From Flavobacteriales bacterium UBA852 (lineage in GTDB: Bacteria; Bacteroidota; Bacteroidia; Flavobacteriales_E; Vicingaceae): a stretch of DNA of 64,000 nt. The notes beneath the pieces are model-generated. The model saw nothing but the letters and a program-made list of their open reading frames with translations. It was not told the DNA's origin and ran no database searches. Location of the stretch: assembly GCA_002295925.1 (NCBI GenBank), contig DBGO01000008.1:1-64000 (forward strand), given 5' to 3'. Of the stretch, positions 37,700 through 46,546 are shown in pieces. Each line of letters begins with the position of its first letter. Within the stretch, counting starts at the first letter, position 1. The position numbers were made by a program, and so were the translations under genes.

Positions 37700-38434
37700 A
37701 TGAAAAAATTAACTTACATCCCCGTAACGCTGTACAAATTATACTTCTTTTTGGTATTCCTCATTACCTTTTTACCCTTGTATCCGATATATTATTTTTG
37801 GTTGACAGATGAAAAACATTTCGACAAAGGATTTTGGCTGAGCAGATGGCATGCCCGAACGGTTCTTTTTCTTACTTTTATACGTTATGAAATAAAATAC
37901 GAAGCACCGATAGATAAAAACAAAGTTTATATAATCACGCCCAATCACCAGTCCTATCTTGATATTTTAATGCTTTATGTAATTATTCCCCATCGGTTTG
38001 TTTTTATGGCAAAAAAAGAATTGGGCAGTATTCCGTTGTTTAATATTTTCTTTAAAAAATTCAGCATTCTTGTAAACAGAAGAAATCCTGTTGAGGCAAA
38101 ACAAGCCCTGAAAATTGCCGCTAAAAAAATTGATATGGGCGACAGTGTGGTTATTTTTCCCGAAGGTACAATACCTTACGATACACCTAAGTTGAAGCGA
38201 TTTAAAAACGGCGCATTTAAATTGGCTATCGAAAAGCATGTGCCCATTTTACCCATAGTATTTTTAGATAATTATAAATTAATGGAAGACAAAGGCGTGT
38301 GGCAAAGTTTTGCCCGTCCGGGAAAGGCACACATTATTGTATTATCCGAAATTGATACGCAAAATTTAACTGATGAAGATTTAGTACCTTTGCGCGAGCA
38401 AGTTTACAATAGAATTAACAGACATTTACAATAA
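37700..38434 (+). CDS. plsC: 1-acylglycerol-3-phosphate O-acyltransferase
   Basis: The product has 244 residues. It adds the second acyl chain to make phosphatidic acid at the inner membrane. The catalytic HX4D (PNHQSYLDI, His83 and Asp88) and FPEGT (153-157) are present, and N-terminal hydrophobic segments anchor it. It heads an operon with gatC and an M32 peptidase gene. Confidence 0.93.
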   Translation: MKKLTYIPVTLYKLYFFLVFLITFLPLYPIYYFWLTDEKHFDKGFWLSRWHARTVLFLTFIRYEIKYEAPIDKNKVYIITPNHQSYLDILMLYVIIPHRFVFMAKKELGSIPLFNIFFKKFSILVNRRNPVEAKQALKIAAKKIDMGDSVVIFPEGTIPYDTPKLKRFKNGAFKLAIEKHVPILPIVFLDNYKLMEDKGVWQSFARPGKAHIIVLSEIDTQNLTDEDLVPLREQVYNRINRHLQ

Positions 38435-38441
38435 ACAAACT

Positions 38442-38732
38442 ATGAGTGTAGATATTAAAACAGTTGAACGCATTGCCGAATTGGCAAAATTGCAATTCAA
38501 CAATGAAGCCAAAGAAAAAATTCAGGCAGATATGAATAAAATGCTTGATTTTGTGGGCAAGTTGAATGAATTGGATACCGAAGGTGTTGAGCCCTTAATT
38601 TACATGCTCGACGAACCACAGCGTTTGCGAAAAGATGAAGTGAATGGGCAAGTAACTCAGCAAGAAGCGCTTAAAAATGCGCCGGATAAAGATTCCGATT
38701 ACATTAAAGTACCTAAAGTTATTAAACAATAA
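38442..38732 (+). CDS. gatC: Asp-tRNA(Asn)/Glu-tRNA(Gln) amidotransferase subunit C
   Basis: The product has 96 residues. GatC holds GatA and GatB together in the complex that amidates misacylated tRNA. VERIAELAKLQFN, LDFVGKLNELDTEGVEPL, LRKDEV and a C-terminal FIKVPKVI-like end (DYIKVPKVIKQ) are typical. gatA and gatB are not in this window. Confidence 0.95.
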   Translation: MSVDIKTVERIAELAKLQFNNEAKEKIQADMNKMLDFVGKLNELDTEGVEPLIYMLDEPQRLRKDEVNGQVTQQEALKNAPDKDSDYIKVPKVIKQ

Positions 38733-38742
38733 ATAGTTTATT

Positions 38743-40236
38743 ATGCCGGAAAAATATTCACTATACAAAGCCAAAATGCAACAATTGGCAGATATATCCC
38801 ATGCCGCATCAGTCTTAAATTGGGACCAAGAAGTATATATGCCCTCAAAAGGCGCGCAATTCAGAGCACAACAATTATCTACGCTTGCAGGATTGCATCA
38901 TCAATTTTTTGCTTCGGATGAATTGGGCGAAATTTTAAATGAACTGAATCAAGATGATTCTTTGACATTTGAACAAAAACGCAATGTTCAGCTTACGCTT
39001 AAAGATTATACCGACAATAAGAAATATACAACGGAATTTGTTCAAAAAATGAGCAAAACCGTTTCCGAGGCATTTATAGCTTGGCAAGAGGCGAAGCAAA
39101 AAGCAGATTTCACCATTTTCGCCCCAAAATTGAAAGAGTTGGTGAAATTAAAACGTGAAGAATGTGAAATTTTAGGTTATACCAATCATCCCTATGATGC
39201 GTTGCTCGACCAATATGAACCGGGCATTACAGTTGCCGAATTGGATGAAATTTTTGAAGGCGTAAAAGAGCAATTAGTTCCTTTTGTGAAAGAAATATTT
39301 GCCGCCCCGCAAAATGATGAATCAGTAATGTTTCAACATTACGATAAAGACAAACAATGGCAATTTTCGCTCGATTTGCTCAAAGATATGGGGTATGATT
39401 TTGATGCAGGCAGACAAGATATTTCTACGCATCCGTTTACAACTTCTTTCAGTCCGCAAGATGTACGAGTAACCACTCGCGTAAATGAAAACGATTTGAG
39501 CGAAATTATTTGGAGCACCATTCACGAAGGCGGTCATGCGCTTTACGAACAAGGATTGTTGCCCGAATACTATGGATTACCTCAAGGTTCAGCGTGCTCG
39601 CTCGGTATTCACGAATCGCAATCAAGATTGTGGGAAAATAATGTGGGCAGAAGTTTGGCATATTGGCAATATCAATTTGAAAAGTTGAAAAAATATTTTC
39701 CCGAACAACTCAAAAATTACACCGAAGAAGATTTTTACAAAGCGATGAATATTGTAAAACCATCGTTAATTCGAACCAATGCCGATGAAGTAACTTATCA
39801 TTTCCATATTTTAATTCGTTACGAAATTGAAAAAGAATTGATAGCTGGAAATTTTGAGGTAGATGAATTGCCGGCTTTATGGAACAAAAAATACAGAGAT
39901 TATTTAGGCATTGATGTGCCATCCGATGATAAAGGAGTATTGCAGGATATCCATTGGTCGCACGGAAGTTTTGGTTATTTTCCTACCTATTCAATCGGCA
40001 GTTTTTATGCCGCACAATTTTTCCAGCAAGCAAATAAAGAAATTGAAGGATTGGAAAATATGATTCAAAAAGGTGACACATCAAAGCTTTTGGAATGGTT
40101 GAGAGAAAAAATTCATAAACATGGCAGGATATTTGAAGCAAACCAACTGTGCGAAAAAGTAACCGGAGAAAAATTAAACTTCAGTTATTTTATGGATTAT
40201 GCACAAAAAAAATACCGTTCGCTTTATAACTTGTAA
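38743..40236 (+). CDS. M32 family (thermostable) metallocarboxypeptidase
   Basis: The product has 497 residues. The zinc motif HEGGH (261-265) is followed by the M32 signature HESQSRLWENNVGRS about 25 residues later, which supplies the third ligand. It removes C-terminal residues from peptides in the cytoplasm; there is no signal peptide. It lies 10 bp after gatC and 11 bp before a small lipoprotein gene. Confidence 0.94.
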   Translation: MPEKYSLYKAKMQQLADISHAASVLNWDQEVYMPSKGAQFRAQQLSTLAGLHHQFFASDELGEILNELNQDDSLTFEQKRNVQLTLKDYTDNKKYTTEFVQKMSKTVSEAFIAWQEAKQKADFTIFAPKLKELVKLKREECEILGYTNHPYDALLDQYEPGITVAELDEIFEGVKEQLVPFVKEIFAAPQNDESVMFQHYDKDKQWQFSLDLLKDMGYDFDAGRQDISTHPFTTSFSPQDVRVTTRVNENDLSEIIWSTIHEGGHALYEQGLLPEYYGLPQGSACSLGIHESQSRLWENNVGRSLAYWQYQFEKLKKYFPEQLKNYTEEDFYKAMNIVKPSLIRTNADEVTYHFHILIRYEIEKELIAGNFEVDELPALWNKKYRDYLGIDVPSDDKGVLQDIHWSHGSFGYFPTYSIGSFYAAQFFQQANKEIEGLENMIQKGDTSKLLEWLREKIHKHGRIFEANQLCEKVTGEKLNFSYFMDYAQKKYRSLYNL

Positions 40237-40247
40237 AATTTATTATC

Positions 40248-40655
40248 ATGAAAACAAAACTTCTTTTAACAGCAATGGCAATATCCATAATCGGATTTTC
40301 TGCTTGTAAAAACAACGAAAAAGCAACTGCTGATTCTGCCCAAAATACACAAGAAATGAAACAAAATAACACATACAGCTTGGTTGTATCTTTTATCAGC
40401 ATCGGGCAAGGTGTAGATTCAAAAGCAATAGAACAATACGATGAATTTATTGCTCAATTCGAAAAAGACAATAAAGTGAAAATAAACCTTGAAAAAGTGC
40501 CTTGGGGCAGAGAAGGAGAGGTAGATTATTGCATTGATTTAAACGATTTGGATAAAAAAACAGCGCAGAAGTTTTTAACAAAATCGGAAGAATTGCTTTC
40601 CAATAATAATTTGATAAAAGTGGAAAAAAACGCCTCTTGTGTTCACAAAAGATAA
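40248..40655 (+). CDS. Small lipoprotein, unknown function
   Basis: The product has 135 residues. Its lipoprotein signal has a lipobox ending at Cys20 (GFSAC), then a linker rich in N, A and Q. The folded part (about 43-135) reads as one alpha/beta domain with VVSFISIGQGVD, VKINLEKVPWGREGEVDYCIDL and a late KVEKNASCVHK. Two further cysteines could pair. I do not recognise the family. It is the last gene of the plsC operon. Confidence 0.7.
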   Translation: MKTKLLLTAMAISIIGFSACKNNEKATADSAQNTQEMKQNNTYSLVVSFISIGQGVDSKAIEQYDEFIAQFEKDNKVKINLEKVPWGREGEVDYCIDLNDLDKKTAQKFLTKSEELLSNNNLIKVEKNASCVHKR

Positions 40656-40671
40656 TGACGAAAAATCCACG

Positions 40672-40697
40672 ATTTTATTAAAATAACGTTAATTTTG
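40672..40697 (+). promoter_or_regulatory. Candidate promoter of pckA with adjacent palindrome
   Basis: TAATTTTG (40690-40697) fits the -7 form. A perfect 13-bp palindrome, ATTTTATTAAAAT (40672-40684), lies just upstream and could be an operator, though its low complexity makes chance likely. Confidence 0.3.
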
Positions 40698-40733
40698 TTT
40701 TAACTAATATTAAGTTTAACCAAAACATTAATC

Positions 40734-42347
40734 ATGAATGAATTTGGAATTAAAAATCCAAAAGCAACCGTAGCAGATCACGGACTTAAAAATGTGGCAG
40801 CTGCCTATTGGAATTTAGAACCCGCAGAACTTTACGAAGAAACAATTTTACGAGGACAAGGGATGATTGCCAGTTCCGGTGCATTAGCTGTTGATACCGG
40901 CGAGTTTACCGGTCGCTCTCCAAAAGATCGTTTTATTGTAGAAGATGACATCACCCGCGATGCAGTTTGGTGGGGCGATATAAATATCAAATTTCCGCAA
41001 GATAAATTCGAGTCATTGTATCAAAGAATGATGGCTTATTTGGAAGGGCGTGAAGTATTTGTTCGCGATTCGTATGTATGTTCTGACGAAAATTACCGCT
41101 TAAATGTTCGCTCAATTGTGGAGTATCCATGGTTGAGCATTTTTACTTATAATATGTTTTTACGCTTATCGAAAGATGAGGTAAAAGACTTTACACCCGA
41201 TTGGACAGTAATTTCTGCTCCCGGATTTTATGCCGACCCCGAGATTGACGGAACACGTCAACACAATTTTGCCATCCTAAACTTCTCCAAAAAAATGATA
41301 TTGATTGGAGGAACGGGTTATACCGGCGAAATTAAAAAAGGAATTTTCTCGGCTTTAAACTTTATATTACCACATCAAAAAAATGTATTGTCGATGCACT
41401 GCTCGGCAAATGTGGGAAAAGCCGGTGATACTGCCGTATTTTTCGGATTGTCGGGAACAGGAAAAACAACTCTTTCTTCAGATCCTAACCGTAAATTAAT
41501 CGGAGATGACGAGCACGGATGGTCGGATAATTCGGTTTTCAACTTCGAAGGCGGATGTTATGCTAAAACCATTGATTTATCCGAAGAAAATGAACCGCAA
41601 ATTTATCACGCCATTAAATTTGGTGCGATGCTCGAAAATGTAGGATTTAAAGAAGATTCTACCGAAGTGGATTTTACTGATGGTTCAAAAACCGAAAACA
41701 CACGTGTTTCTTACCCGATTGATCATATTGATAATATTCAACCCGGATTAAAAGGGGATAACCCCAAAAATATATTTTTCCTTACTGCCGATGCTTTTGG
41801 AGTATTACCTCCAATTTCGAAATTAACTCCCGGACAAGCTATGTACCAGTTTATTTCGGGATATACAGCAAAAGTAGCCGGAACAGAAGCCGGGATTACC
41901 GAGCCGCAAACAACTTTCTCAGCTTGCTTTGGAGCGCCGTTTATGCCATTGCATCCAACTAAATATGCCGAAATGTTGGGCGAAAAAATGCAAAAGCATA
42001 ATGTTAAAGTTTGGTTAATCAATACCGGATGGTCAGGCGGACCTTACGGCATTGGCTCGCGTATAAAATTAAAATATACCCGTGCAATGATTACAGCGGC
42101 ATTAGAAGGAAAACTGGAAAATGTAAATTACGAAACACATCCGGTATTCGGCTTGGCAATGCCAACTGAGTGCCCTGATGTTCCTTCGGAAATATTAAAT
42201 CCTAAAAACACTTGGGAAGATAAAGCTGCTTACGATGCCAAAGCAAACGAATTGGCAGAAGCATTCAACAAAAACTTTGAGCAATTTGCTGAATTTGCCA
42301 ATGAAGAAATTATGAATGCTGCTCCTAAAGTAACGACAAACGCATAA
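40734..42347 (+). CDS. pckA: Phosphoenolpyruvate carboxykinase (ATP)
   Basis: The product has 537 residues. It interconverts oxaloacetate and phosphoenolpyruvate, the entry to gluconeogenesis, or runs in reverse to fix CO2. The substrate signature FTGRSPKDRFIV, MHCSANVG, the Walker A GLSGTGKTT (238-246), GDDEHGW and the adenine region NTGWSGGPYGIGSRIKL mark the ATP type. It stands alone, with a strong terminator after it. Together with methylmalonyl-CoA mutase it fits a succinate/propionate-linked C4 metabolism. Confidence 0.97.
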   Translation: MNEFGIKNPKATVADHGLKNVAAAYWNLEPAELYEETILRGQGMIASSGALAVDTGEFTGRSPKDRFIVEDDITRDAVWWGDINIKFPQDKFESLYQRMMAYLEGREVFVRDSYVCSDENYRLNVRSIVEYPWLSIFTYNMFLRLSKDEVKDFTPDWTVISAPGFYADPEIDGTRQHNFAILNFSKKMILIGGTGYTGEIKKGIFSALNFILPHQKNVLSMHCSANVGKAGDTAVFFGLSGTGKTTLSSDPNRKLIGDDEHGWSDNSVFNFEGGCYAKTIDLSEENEPQIYHAIKFGAMLENVGFKEDSTEVDFTDGSKTENTRVSYPIDHIDNIQPGLKGDNPKNIFFLTADAFGVLPPISKLTPGQAMYQFISGYTAKVAGTEAGITEPQTTFSACFGAPFMPLHPTKYAEMLGEKMQKHNVKVWLINTGWSGGPYGIGSRIKLKYTRAMITAALEGKLENVNYETHPVFGLAMPTECPDVPSEILNPKNTWEDKAAYDAKANELAEAFNKNFEQFAEFANEEIMNAAPKVTTNA

Positions 42348-42372
42348 TTAATTTTCAGAACAGATAACTGTA

Positions 42373-42406
42373 AATAACCGTGCAAATTTGCACGGTTATT
42401 TTTTTT
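42373..42406 (+). terminator. Intrinsic terminator of pckA
   Basis: A perfect 28-bp palindrome (arms AATAACCGTGCAAA and TTTGCACGGTTATT) runs into six more T. Confidence 0.88.
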
Positions 42407-42414
42407 GACGTAAA

Positions 42415-42431
42415 TTGGCATAAGAATTGTA
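42415..42431 (+). promoter_or_regulatory. Possible sigma-54 promoter element
   Basis: TTGGCATAAGAATTGTA follows the -24/-12 layout (GG, 10 bp, then G at -12) but has GT instead of GC at -12. It lies before the small Lys-rich gene. The match is partial. Confidence 0.25.
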
Positions 42432-42466
42432 TCTTATCTTATATAAATCTTAAAAATGTATCAATT

Positions 42467-42763
42467 ATGAAAAAATTATTCATCGCCGCATTGATTGTGT
42501 TGCCTTTATTATTGGCTCAATCGGCACAAGCTCAAACAGCACAAACCAAAGAAAAAAAATCTACGCAAACTCCCGTTAAAAAAGCAGAAAAAGCCAAAAT
42601 TCAAAAAGGTAAGCTAACAAAAGCCGAAGCAAAATCGGCAAGCAAGACTGAAACAAATTCAAAAGACGGTAATACCAAAGGCAAAAAACCGAACAGTAAA
42701 ATAGCCATTCAAGAAGAAGGTGCAAATGTAAAGAAAGAAAAAGGAGTAGAAGACGTAGAGTAA
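42467..42763 (+). CDS. Small secreted lysine-rich protein
   Basis: The product has 98 residues from ATG 42467. An upstream GTG in the same frame falls inside the pckA terminator and is rejected. A signal peptide (1-23, ending AQA) leads to a mature part of about 75 residues that is mostly Lys, Ala, Thr, Glu and Gln. It should be disordered and very basic except for its end. The family is unknown. It may bind an acidic surface or polymer; that is a guess. The stop lies 2 bp before rsmE. Confidence 0.6.
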   Translation: MKKLFIAALIVLPLLLAQSAQAQTAQTKEKKSTQTPVKKAEKAKIQKGKLTKAEAKSASKTETNSKDGNTKGKKPNSKIAIQEEGANVKKEKGVEDVE

Positions 42764-42765
42764 AA

Positions 42766-43488
42766 ATGCAACCAATATTTTATGATGCAGATTTAACTGC
42801 TCAACAAAATCAATTTATTTTAAAAGAACCGGAGTCTAAGCACGCCATTAAAGTGCTTAGACTTTCTGTTAATGATACCCTTATACTGGTAAATGGTAAA
42901 GGATTGATAGCAAAAGCCAAAGTAATTGATGCACACCCCAAACGCTGTGCGGTTTTAATTACCGATAAGCATGAAAATTACAATCCATTGCCTTATTACC
43001 TTCACGTAGCCGTTGCACCAACCAAAAATATCGACCGTATTGAATGGTTTGTAGAAAAAGCAACAGAAGTGGGCATTTCGGAAATTTCTTTTTTATTATC
43101 CGATAATTCGGAGCGAAAAGTTGTGAAAATCGAACGATTGCAAAAAGTGGCTGTTGCTGCAATGAAGCAATCGCAAAAAGCATTTTTGCCCAAAATAAAT
43201 ACCATTGAGAAATTTGATAAATTTGTTAATATCCATCAAAATTTTAAGCATAAATTTATTGCACATTGTGCCGATGAAGAGAATAAAAACCAATGGGCAA
43301 AAATAATCCGTGAGAAAAGCGACAGTAAAGCTTTAATTTTAATTGGGCCCGAAGGCGATTTCTCGAAAAATGAAATTAACTTAGCGTTAGCATTGGGCTT
43401 TGAGCCTGTTGCATTGGGCAATTTTCGATTAAGAACAGAAACAGCCGCACTTTATGCAACAATGATTTACAGTGCCAATAACTTGTAA
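42766..43488 (+). CDS. rsmE: 16S rRNA (uracil-1498-N3)-methyltransferase
   Basis: The product has 240 residues. It methylates U1498 of 16S rRNA. The N-terminal PUA-like domain (ESKHAIKVLRLSVND) leads into a SPOUT-type knot with IGPEGDFSKNEI and LGNFRLRTETA, the SAM-binding loops. It is followed 5 bp later by a DUF4159 gene, then a second methyltransferase gene. Confidence 0.96.
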   Translation: MQPIFYDADLTAQQNQFILKEPESKHAIKVLRLSVNDTLILVNGKGLIAKAKVIDAHPKRCAVLITDKHENYNPLPYYLHVAVAPTKNIDRIEWFVEKATEVGISEISFLLSDNSERKVVKIERLQKVAVAAMKQSQKAFLPKINTIEKFDKFVNIHQNFKHKFIAHCADEENKNQWAKIIREKSDSKALILIGPEGDFSKNEINLALALGFEPVALGNFRLRTETAALYATMIYSANNL

Positions 43489-43493
43489 ATTCT

Positions 43494-44153
43494 ATGAAAA
43501 AATACTTTTTGATATTGTTTATACTGACGATTGCTTTTATGACAAAAGCACAAGAATATCCGTATCAAATAGCATTGTTGAAATATAACGGCGGCGGCGA
43601 CTGGTATGCCAATTTAGAAACATCATTGCCTAATTTAATATCTTTCTGCAACAAAAATCTGAAAACAAACATCAATCCCGAGCAAGCTATTGTTGAGGTG
43701 GGCAGCGAAGAAATTTTTAATTATCCGTTTGTGCATATGACCGGACACGGAAATGTGGTTTTTACAACCGAAGAAGCCGAAAATCTTAGAAATTATCTTA
43801 TTTCGGGCGGGTTTTTACATATATCCGATAATTACGGTTTGAATGATTTTATCTGCAGGGAGATGAAAAAAGTATTTCCCGAATTGGAATTTGTAGAATT
43901 GCCTTTCAATCATCCTATTTACCATCAAAAATATGATTTTGATAAAGGTTTGCCCAAAATTCACGAACACGATAAAAAACCGCCGCAAGGATTTGCGCTT
44001 ATTTACGAAGGGAGAGTAGTCGTGTTTTTCGATTATGAATGTGATTTGGGTGATGGTTGGGAATCGCCCGAGGTGCACAACGACCCCGAAGAAAAACATC
44101 TTGAAGCCCTGAAAATGGGTGCCAATCTTATTCAATTTGCTTTTAGTTTTTAA
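43494..44153 (+). CDS. Secreted DUF4159 protein
   Basis: The product has 219 residues. A signal peptide (1-20, ending TKAQ) precedes a DUF4159 domain: ALLKYNGGGDWYANLETSLPNL, NYPFVHMTGHGNVVFT, LRNYLISGGFLHISDNYG and ELPFNHPIYH. The fold is thought to resemble a class I glutamine amidotransferase-like Rossmann domain, but no catalytic Cys is evident. Periplasmic; function unknown. Confidence 0.85.
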   Translation: MKKYFLILFILTIAFMTKAQEYPYQIALLKYNGGGDWYANLETSLPNLISFCNKNLKTNINPEQAIVEVGSEEIFNYPFVHMTGHGNVVFTTEEAENLRNYLISGGFLHISDNYGLNDFICREMKKVFPELEFVELPFNHPIYHQKYDFDKGLPKIHEHDKKPPQGFALIYEGRVVVFFDYECDLGDGWESPEVHNDPEEKHLEALKMGANLIQFAFSF

Positions 44154-44158
44154 AATAT

Positions 44159-45346
44159 ATGGAAATCGATTCTGTATATACCGAAGAAATTCGTGCCATA
44201 ATAAATGAATATAAACATTTACCCTTAAGCGAAGTTTCGCTAAAATTGGCAACAAAAAAACATTTACCCCGCACATTCATTCTAAATCAAATCAATGGAT
44301 TGCAAAAAGCAAAAGAGAAATTACCGTCGTTTATTAAAAATGGATTAATTTTTCCGCCCAAAGTAAATTTGGAACAATGCTCATCGGAAGCTACGGCAAA
44401 ATTTAAACAAAGCATCCTTTCAGGCAATACTTTGTTGGATTTGACAATGGGTTTTGGTGTGGATGTTCTTTTTTTGTCAGATGTTTTTAATTCAGTTACT
44501 GCCGTAGAGCCCAACAAAGAATTGACCGAAGTAGCGCAATATAATTTCGATAAATCCGGAAATTCGGATAAAATAACCATTGTCAATAATACAGCAGAAC
44601 AGTTTTTGCACGAAAATCAACAGTCTTTTGATTGGATTTATATTGACCCTTCGCGTAGAGAACAAGGCAATAAAAAAGTGGTGGATTTAAAAAAATACTC
44701 GCCGGATGTAACGGCTTTGTTGCCTCAAATGTTCCGGTTTTCCTCCAATGTGTTGATTAAAATTTCGCCCTTTGCAGATATTACTTATTTGCATAAATTG
44801 TTTAATTGTATTGACCGAACCTATGTAGTTTCGGTAAAAAATGAATGCAAAGAAATACTTTTGCTGCTAAAAAAAGAGTTAAACAGCAATCGTGATGAAG
44901 TAATTACGGTAAACCTGTTGAACGAACAAACACAACTGTTTACCTATCATCAGAATGAAAATGACATTAGCAACAGCGAATTTTATTCCGGTAATTTTCA
45001 ATCCGGATATATTTATTTGCCCAATGTTTCAGTAAACAAATCACAAGCTTACGGTGCTTTGGTAAAGGAATTTCAGCTAAAAGCAATATCCTTGAATACA
45101 CACATTTTTTGGAGTGAGGATAAGAAAAATAATTTCCCGGGCGATATTTTTGAAATAGTGGAATTGGTACAGCTCAAAAAGCTAAACGATAAAACGGTGC
45201 AAGTAATTTTAAAGAATTACCCGTTGAGTCATCAACAATTTTTAAAGAAATATAAATTTTCAAAAGGAAATAAATCTCAAAAAGTTTTGTTGGGTTTTAG
45301 AGATAACGGCAATAAATTACAGCATTTATTGTTGAACAGAGTTTGA
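44159..45346 (+). CDS. Class I SAM-dependent methyltransferase with THUMP-like domain
   Basis: The product has 395 residues. A helical N-terminus precedes a Rossmann core with LLDLTMGFGVDVLFLS (SAM-binding Gly loop) and AVEPNKELT, then WIYIDPSRREQGNKKVVDL, a DP-S motif used by N-methyltransferases. The C-terminus is THUMP-like. It probably acts on RNA; the target is unknown. Its end overlaps the convergent permease gene by 21 bp. Confidence 0.83.
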   Translation: MEIDSVYTEEIRAIINEYKHLPLSEVSLKLATKKHLPRTFILNQINGLQKAKEKLPSFIKNGLIFPPKVNLEQCSSEATAKFKQSILSGNTLLDLTMGFGVDVLFLSDVFNSVTAVEPNKELTEVAQYNFDKSGNSDKITIVNNTAEQFLHENQQSFDWIYIDPSRREQGNKKVVDLKKYSPDVTALLPQMFRFSSNVLIKISPFADITYLHKLFNCIDRTYVVSVKNECKEILLLLKKELNSNRDEVITVNLLNEQTQLFTYHQNENDISNSEFYSGNFQSGYIYLPNVSVNKSQAYGALVKEFQLKAISLNTHIFWSEDKKNNFPGDIFEIVELVQLKKLNDKTVQVILKNYPLSHQQFLKKYKFSKGNKSQKVLLGFRDNGNKLQHLLLNRV

Positions 45347-46396
45347 GAGGGTTTTCTCAAATTTGAAATATTCCAAAATAACCAGTCTTAAAACAGTATA
45401 AGCAGGCACGGCAAATATCATTCCTGCAATGCCAAAAATGTTCCCGACAATAAGTATCACTAAAAATATTTCTAACGGATGGGCTTTTACACTTGTAGAA
45501 TAAATTACGGGCTGAAAAACCAAATTGTCCAATACTTGAGCAATAATAATCATTGCAGCGATTTTTAACAGCGTTGGCAATGCTTCATCAAAATACACTT
45601 CGTTTAGTTCTGTAGTCAAGCCGATAATTAAGCCAAACATCAATCCGATTAATGGTCCAACATACGGAATAACATTGAAAATTCCGGCAAAAAATCCAAT
45701 CATCATAGCATTTTTTACACCTAAAAAATAACATCCTGCCGAGACAATCAGAATAATCAAAATTACTTCCAAAGAAATACCTATAAGGTAGCGTTTTAGT
45801 AAATTTCTGGATTGACTGAACACATTGCTGAACATTTCTTTTTTATCTTCCGGTACCAGTTTTTCAATATATCCGATGATGGCATATTGGTCTTTTAAAA
45901 AAAAGAAAGTGATAAAACTAACGGAAAAAAGCGCTACAAAAAAATCACCGATAAAACCCGATATTGCAGTAAAAAAATTACTGATGTTGGAGTAATTTAA
46001 TATTGATACAATTTTTTCCTGTGCATATTTTTCAGGGTCAAATTCAGAACTTACCATCCAATTTTTTAAATAATCAATTGGCTTTTGCAAATGCTCCAAT
46101 ACGGTTTGTGTATTGATGTTTTTTATAATACGGGCTTCTTCTATAATAAGCGGAATAAAAATGGAAAACAAGGCGGCAAATACAATCAATAACGAAAGCA
46201 TTGAGAGAGCAGCAACCACAGCCGGACGTTTTTTCTTTTTTTCAAGCAGTTTGCTGAATAATCGCCTGAACGGTTGTGCCAAAAATGTAAATACCCCGGC
46301 AAGTATAACATACACCAAAACAGGTGTGGCAAAATACCCTACAATTGCCAAAACGGCAAAAACCAATAAAGTTTGTATGGAGAAAATTTTATTCAT
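45326..46396 (-). CDS. AI-2E family transporter
   Basis: The product has 356 residues and about eight membrane helices. The layout matches the AI-2E/UPF0118 permeases: two early helices, a long extracytoplasmic helix pair (about 75-150), then helices with FFAGIFNVIPYVGPLIG and VFQPVIYSTSVKAHPLEI. Members have been linked to AI-2 export or Na/H antiport; the substrate here cannot be told. A candidate -7 box TATATTTG lies 13-20 bp upstream of the start codon. Confidence 0.88.
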   Translation of the reverse strand: MNKIFSIQTLLVFAVLAIVGYFATPVLVYVILAGVFTFLAQPFRRLFSKLLEKKKKRPAVVAALSMLSLLIVFAALFSIFIPLIIEEARIIKNINTQTVLEHLQKPIDYLKNWMVSSEFDPEKYAQEKIVSILNYSNISNFFTAISGFIGDFFVALFSVSFITFFFLKDQYAIIGYIEKLVPEDKKEMFSNVFSQSRNLLKRYLIGISLEVILIILIVSAGCYFLGVKNAMMIGFFAGIFNVIPYVGPLIGLMFGLIIGLTTELNEVYFDEALPTLLKIAAMIIIAQVLDNLVFQPVIYSTSVKAHPLEIFLVILIVGNIFGIAGMIFAVPAYTVLRLVILEYFKFEKTLSNSVQQ

Positions 46397-46408
46397 ATTG
46401 TGTGATAC

Positions 46409-46416
46409 AAATATAG
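46409..46416 (-). promoter_or_regulatory. Candidate -7 box for the AI-2E transporter gene
   Basis: On the minus strand this reads TATATTTG, a consensus Bacteroidetes -7 box, 12 bp before the start codon. No clear -33 element is visible. Confidence 0.4.
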
Positions 46417-46546
46417 GGCTAATTATTATTAAAGATACGTGAATTTTGGATAAAACCCTATCAAGAAATTTTACGATTAAGCTTCATTCTTTTTCTTTTG
46501 CATCAAGGTAAAAGAACAATAATAATTTTCTTAAACAAAATTGACG

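Noticed and set aside
42380..42466. Upstream GTG extension of the Lys-rich protein
   Set aside because: It starts within the pckA terminator and would bury the signal peptide 29 residues in.
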